This document shows, piece by piece, positions 13,652 through 15,832 of a stretch of DNA of 15,832 nt. The position numbers and the translations under genes are program-made. Each line of letters starts with the position of its first letter. Position 1 is the stretch's first letter. Source of the DNA: Auxenochlorella pyrenoidosa (taxonomy: Eukaryota; Chlorophyta; Trebouxiophyceae; Chlorellales; Chlorellaceae); contig KQ482041.1 in assembly GCA_001430745.1 (NCBI GenBank), positions 1,680,408-1,696,239 of the forward strand, given 5' to 3'. The notes below the pieces were generated by a model. It ran no database searches and was not told the DNA's origin. It saw nothing but the letters and a program-made list of their open reading frames with translations.

Positions 13652-14334
13652 CTGCCAGGGAAGGTATTCAAATGACCAGTGAAATTGTTGTGTACGCTGC
13701 TCAGGCTCACACACGTTTCCAGAACTGTCAACATGCCAGCCCAAGGCATCAGTATGCCAGGGCACTGGTATGCCAGTTCAAGTTTAAGTACACCTGGACA
13801 GCTAGCTTGCCCCACATTCTGTTGCTTATTGCACATATCTTGCTGGCATTACTTGCATGCGCTTATCAGGAAAGCATCTGCCCAGTGGCTGCACGAGAGG
13901 TCTACGATGCATGGCATGTATGTCAGGAGGGACAGGAGAACAATGTCGTCTGAGGCAGTGGCGGTGTGCTGTGCATGCTAGGGCATGCTCTTTTCCCTGC
14001 TCGCGTTATTTCCTGTCGCATTCCTAGAAACAGTGGAAATCGGCAAATTGGCATTTTCTCGCAAGATTGAGCAAGGTGGGTCTTGTGGAAACACCAGTCG
14101 AGTTCTTCGCTCGCTGCCCTGAGACGCAGCTGTATGCGCGAAAGCGGAAAATTGGTTGCAACATCCCGCATAGTATCGCGACATCAGGCGCGGCACACCC
14201 AGTTACAGAGCGTTTGACTCTTGGCACACCGCTGCCGCCTGTCGCTGCCTGTCCGCCTCCCCAGCGAGCAACAAAAATTCATTTCACGCCAGCCATCTAA
14301 CCCATTTCTTCAAGCCTTCCATAAGCAGGGCACA
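13652..14334. other. Intergenic region without recognisable genes
   Basis: 683 nt between SGNH paralog 2 and the membrane-protein gene. It is noticeably more AT-rich than the flanking genes. Three copies of ATGCCAG (13732, 13754 and 13770) sit close together, two of them around CCAGGGCACTGG. It should contain the 3' UTR of SGNH paralog 2 and the promoter and leader of the next gene. I see no tRNA, conserved coding exon or clear TATA element. Confidence 0.5.
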
Positions 14335-14868
14335 ATGTGCGGCCTGCTGGGACGAGCAGTCTCGGGAACGAAGGCAGCTGTAGCAGCAATGCGATGGGGA
14401 GTGCAGCGCTTGATGGATGGAGTTGAGCGGCAGGCCAAGGACCACCTGTGGCTGCCCATGGTGCCGCAGCCAGTGGGCTTGGGGAGCCTGATAGTGTTAG
14501 CAGGCTGCTCAGTTGTTGTTGCTGCTGGACGGGCGGCTATGCTGGCCCAGCCACCGGCACACAACCTCCTGCCGCCCGCCAACGAGGGCATCTGGAACGA
14601 CCTTTTCCCGGCATGGCTCTTGGGACCAGCACGCGCAGCAGCCCTCCAGCAAGTCAAGTGGCTGGCATGCGCAGCGGTGGTGGCAGGGGCGGCATACTTG
14701 GTGGCCAGCAGGCAGGCAGAGACAAGCGGCGAGGCAGGCGCCGCTGCGCAAGAAGTGCTGCGAATCTCACTCGGCGGTATGTTGCTGATCTGGCCGGACG
14801 CACTTGTAGTTGCCAGGTGCGTGCTGAGGCAGGCAGCGGGCTGGTGGCGTCGCAATGCGGCGGCGTGA
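14335..14868 (+). CDS. Unrecognised small integral membrane protein
   Basis: An intronless frame of 177 residues runs from the first in-frame ATG to TGA. I do not recognise the family. The N-terminus (1-40) is basic with an amphipathic look (AVAAMRWGVQRLMDG), which could suit organelle targeting. Hydrophobic segments lie at about 48-70 (LGSLIVLAGCSVVVAAG), 107-125 (VKWLACAAVVAGAAYLVA) and a weaker one at 143-164 (ISLGGMLLIWPDALVVARCV). Trp and Pro cluster between the first two (IWNDLFPAWLLGP). The C-terminus is basic (WWRRN). Support for it being a real gene: codon use consistent with the region, an amphipathic/hydrophobic pattern instead of low complexity, and a TGTAA 136 nt after the stop. 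It is unusual here in having no intron. It converges on PHF5A. A spurious frame cannot be excluded. Confidence 0.6.
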   Translation: MCGLLGRAVSGTKAAVAAMRWGVQRLMDGVERQAKDHLWLPMVPQPVGLGSLIVLAGCSVVVAAGRAAMLAQPPAHNLLPPANEGIWNDLFPAWLLGPARAAALQQVKWLACAAVVAGAAYLVASRQAETSGEAGAAAQEVLRISLGGMLLIWPDALVVARCVLRQAAGWWRRNAAA

Positions 14869-15278
14869 GCGTGGGCGGATGCGACATCTGCACAGCTAGG
14901 CGCGGAGTGACGTGACTTCACCCTGCTCTGTTGACCTTGCTGCGGGCTCCAGGCCCTGCACTTGTGCATGATAAATGGTTTTCTTGGTTGTCTGTTACGC
15001 CTCTGTAACTATAGTCGAGCATCCCAGGGCACGACAACACATGGGGCTGCCGGCAGGGCAGGGAGCAGCAGGAGGAATGGGTCATGGTTCAAAGAAGGTC
15101 AGGGGAGCGGCGGAGGGGCAGAGCAGCAGCAGAGTCCAGCACAGACAGGAAAGCAAAACCGAGTCGCAGTGTGAGCAGAGCGCGGCAGCGAGCTGGTAGG
15201 CTGCAGGGGCCGGCCATCGGCAGGGAAGCGGGTCCCCAGCCATGCCAGCCCCCGCAGGGGGGCACAGGGCAGGGGCTC
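14869..15278. other. Convergent intergenic region before PHF5A
   Basis: 410 nt hold the 3' UTRs of the membrane-protein gene (plus) and PHF5A (minus). TGTAA on the plus strand at 15004 suits the former. On the minus strand only a near match (CGTAACA, around 14995) is present. The rest is GC- and purine-rich on the plus strand with no recognisable coding segment. Confidence 0.5.
15004..15008 (+). terminator. TGTAA polyadenylation signal, membrane-protein gene
   Basis: TGTAA lies 136 nt after the TGA of the membrane-protein gene. It is part of a small inverted repeat, GTTAC-6 nt-GTAAC (14995-15009). Confidence 0.5.
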
Positions 15279-15597
15279 TCATACTCGTTTCTTGAATCTG
15301 CAATCAATTTGAGGCGAGGAGGACTGGTCGGTGGGGCACGCACAAAGAAACCATGGCAGGGCATGCCAGCACTGAAAGGGTCCCAGTCCCGGCAGTCGTA
15401 GGCAGGGGCCAGCAGGGCCAAGTGGCGACGGCACCCCAGCCTGACAGGGGCAGCAGGGGGGAGGCTGCAACACAGCTGAGCAGTTGCGGTCAGGTGGCCA
15501 CTCGGAGCAGCAGCGGCGCGCACCCGTATTTTTTCCGTTCATAAAACAGGTCGGTCTTTGCGCTGCCGAGGTTGATGATCTTGGGACAGCCGTCGCG
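15279..15597 (-). CDS. PHF5A: PHF5A (SF3b14b / Rds3) splicing factor, C-terminal exons only
   Basis: Two exons on the minus strand encode the last 30 residues: 15524-15597 ([12 protein letters not shown] through ERKKY, 24 codons plus GG) and 15279-15297 (A completing the Gly codon, then FKKRV and TGA). The donor is GTGCGC and the acceptor ATTGCAG; the intron is 226 nt. The string [20 protein letters not shown] followed by YGFKKR is the highly conserved C-terminus of PHF5A, a zinc-binding core subunit of the U2 snRNP SF3b complex that helps hold the branch-site adenosine. The preceding exon, which must end just before this RDGCP segment, lies beyond the right edge: no matching coding sequence is found in 15598-15832. 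An extra Val follows the usual terminal KKR. The family protein is about 110 residues, so about 80 are missing here. The identity is secure. Confidence 0.9.
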
Positions 15598-15832
15598 CTG
15601 CAGCGGGCGGGGGACAGGGGGCATGGCAGGGACCAGTGGTCGGCATTAATGGGCAGCAGGCACTGCTCAGCGAGGATGGCAAACCATGGCTAGCAGTTTG
15701 GGGGGAGGCAGGGGGCACAGGGGCGTTTGGCGGCAGGGGGAGCAGCTTCAACAGCCGCAGACCGGCGGCTTGCATGCCAGGGGCTGGCATGGCAACCCGG
15801 CCCCCCCCCCACCCACCACACACACACACACA
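15598..15832 (-). other. Intron of PHF5A (partial)
   Basis: The acceptor GCTGCAG sits just before the RDGCP exon. The remaining 235 nt to the right edge contain no residues of the conserved zinc-finger part of PHF5A, so this is read as intron. Its far end carries a C-run and a CA repeat. Confidence 0.6.
15801..15832. repeat. C-run and (CA)n microsatellite, cut by the window edge
   Basis: Ten C, then ACCCAC, then eight CA units up to the last base. The repeat probably continues outside the window. Confidence 0.9.

Noticed and set aside
13732..13776. Three close copies of ATGCCAG as a possible repeat array.
   Set aside because: Only seven bases, irregular spacing and no spacers of constant length; not a CRISPR array or tandem repeat.
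12628..13953. A 441-codon open frame on the plus strand.
   Set aside because: It reads through introns of SGNH paralog 2; exons 6 and 7 are partly in its frame but splice signals and the paralog show the true boundaries. The rest is GC-driven open frame.
14221..14334. Upstream extension of the membrane-protein frame.
   Set aside because: The frame is open but contains no ATG before 14335; eukaryotic initiation at TTG is unlikely.

Overview
The window looks like nuclear DNA of a GC-rich green alga, most likely a chlorophyte of the Chlorella/Coccomyxa type. That placement is an inference. It rests on the high GC content, many short GT-AG introns (about 80-340 nt), TGTAA polyadenylation signals, and a bifunctional HPPK-DHPS folate gene with a bona fide PHF5A spliceosome gene nearby. 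Nothing suggests a prokaryote, plasmid, phage or CRISPR array. All gene models were built by hand, by joining conserved protein segments across introns with matching reading phase.

Layout from left to right. (1) 95-4837 (+): the 3' part of a large gene for a secreted or surface protein made of tandem Cys-rich GCC2/GCC3 (ephrin-receptor-like, TNFR-like) modules in at least 16 exons; its 5' end is outside the window. (2) 5308-8494 (-): a nine-exon gene for HPPK-DHPS, two consecutive enzymes of folate synthesis, with an alga-specific low-complexity linker and two apparent GC-AG introns. (3) 8895-11133 (+) and 11524-13651 (+): two tandem paralogous genes for secreted SGNH/GDSL hydrolases of the PAF-acetylhydrolase-like type, eight exons each. 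(4) 14335-14868 (+): a single-exon gene for a small unrecognised membrane protein. (5) 15279-15597 (-): the last two exons of PHF5A (SF3b subunit), whose 5' part lies beyond the right edge.

Gene pairs: the Cys-rich gene and HPPK-DHPS converge; HPPK-DHPS and the first SGNH gene diverge from a 400-nt shared promoter region; the two SGNH genes are head to tail; the membrane-protein gene and PHF5A converge. The genes do not form one pathway. The clearest functional link is the SGNH pair, a local duplication. I see no convincing new biological system. The most interesting items are the GC-AG introns, the intron gain/loss between the SGNH paralogs, the exon-module architecture of the Cys-rich gene and the orphan membrane protein.
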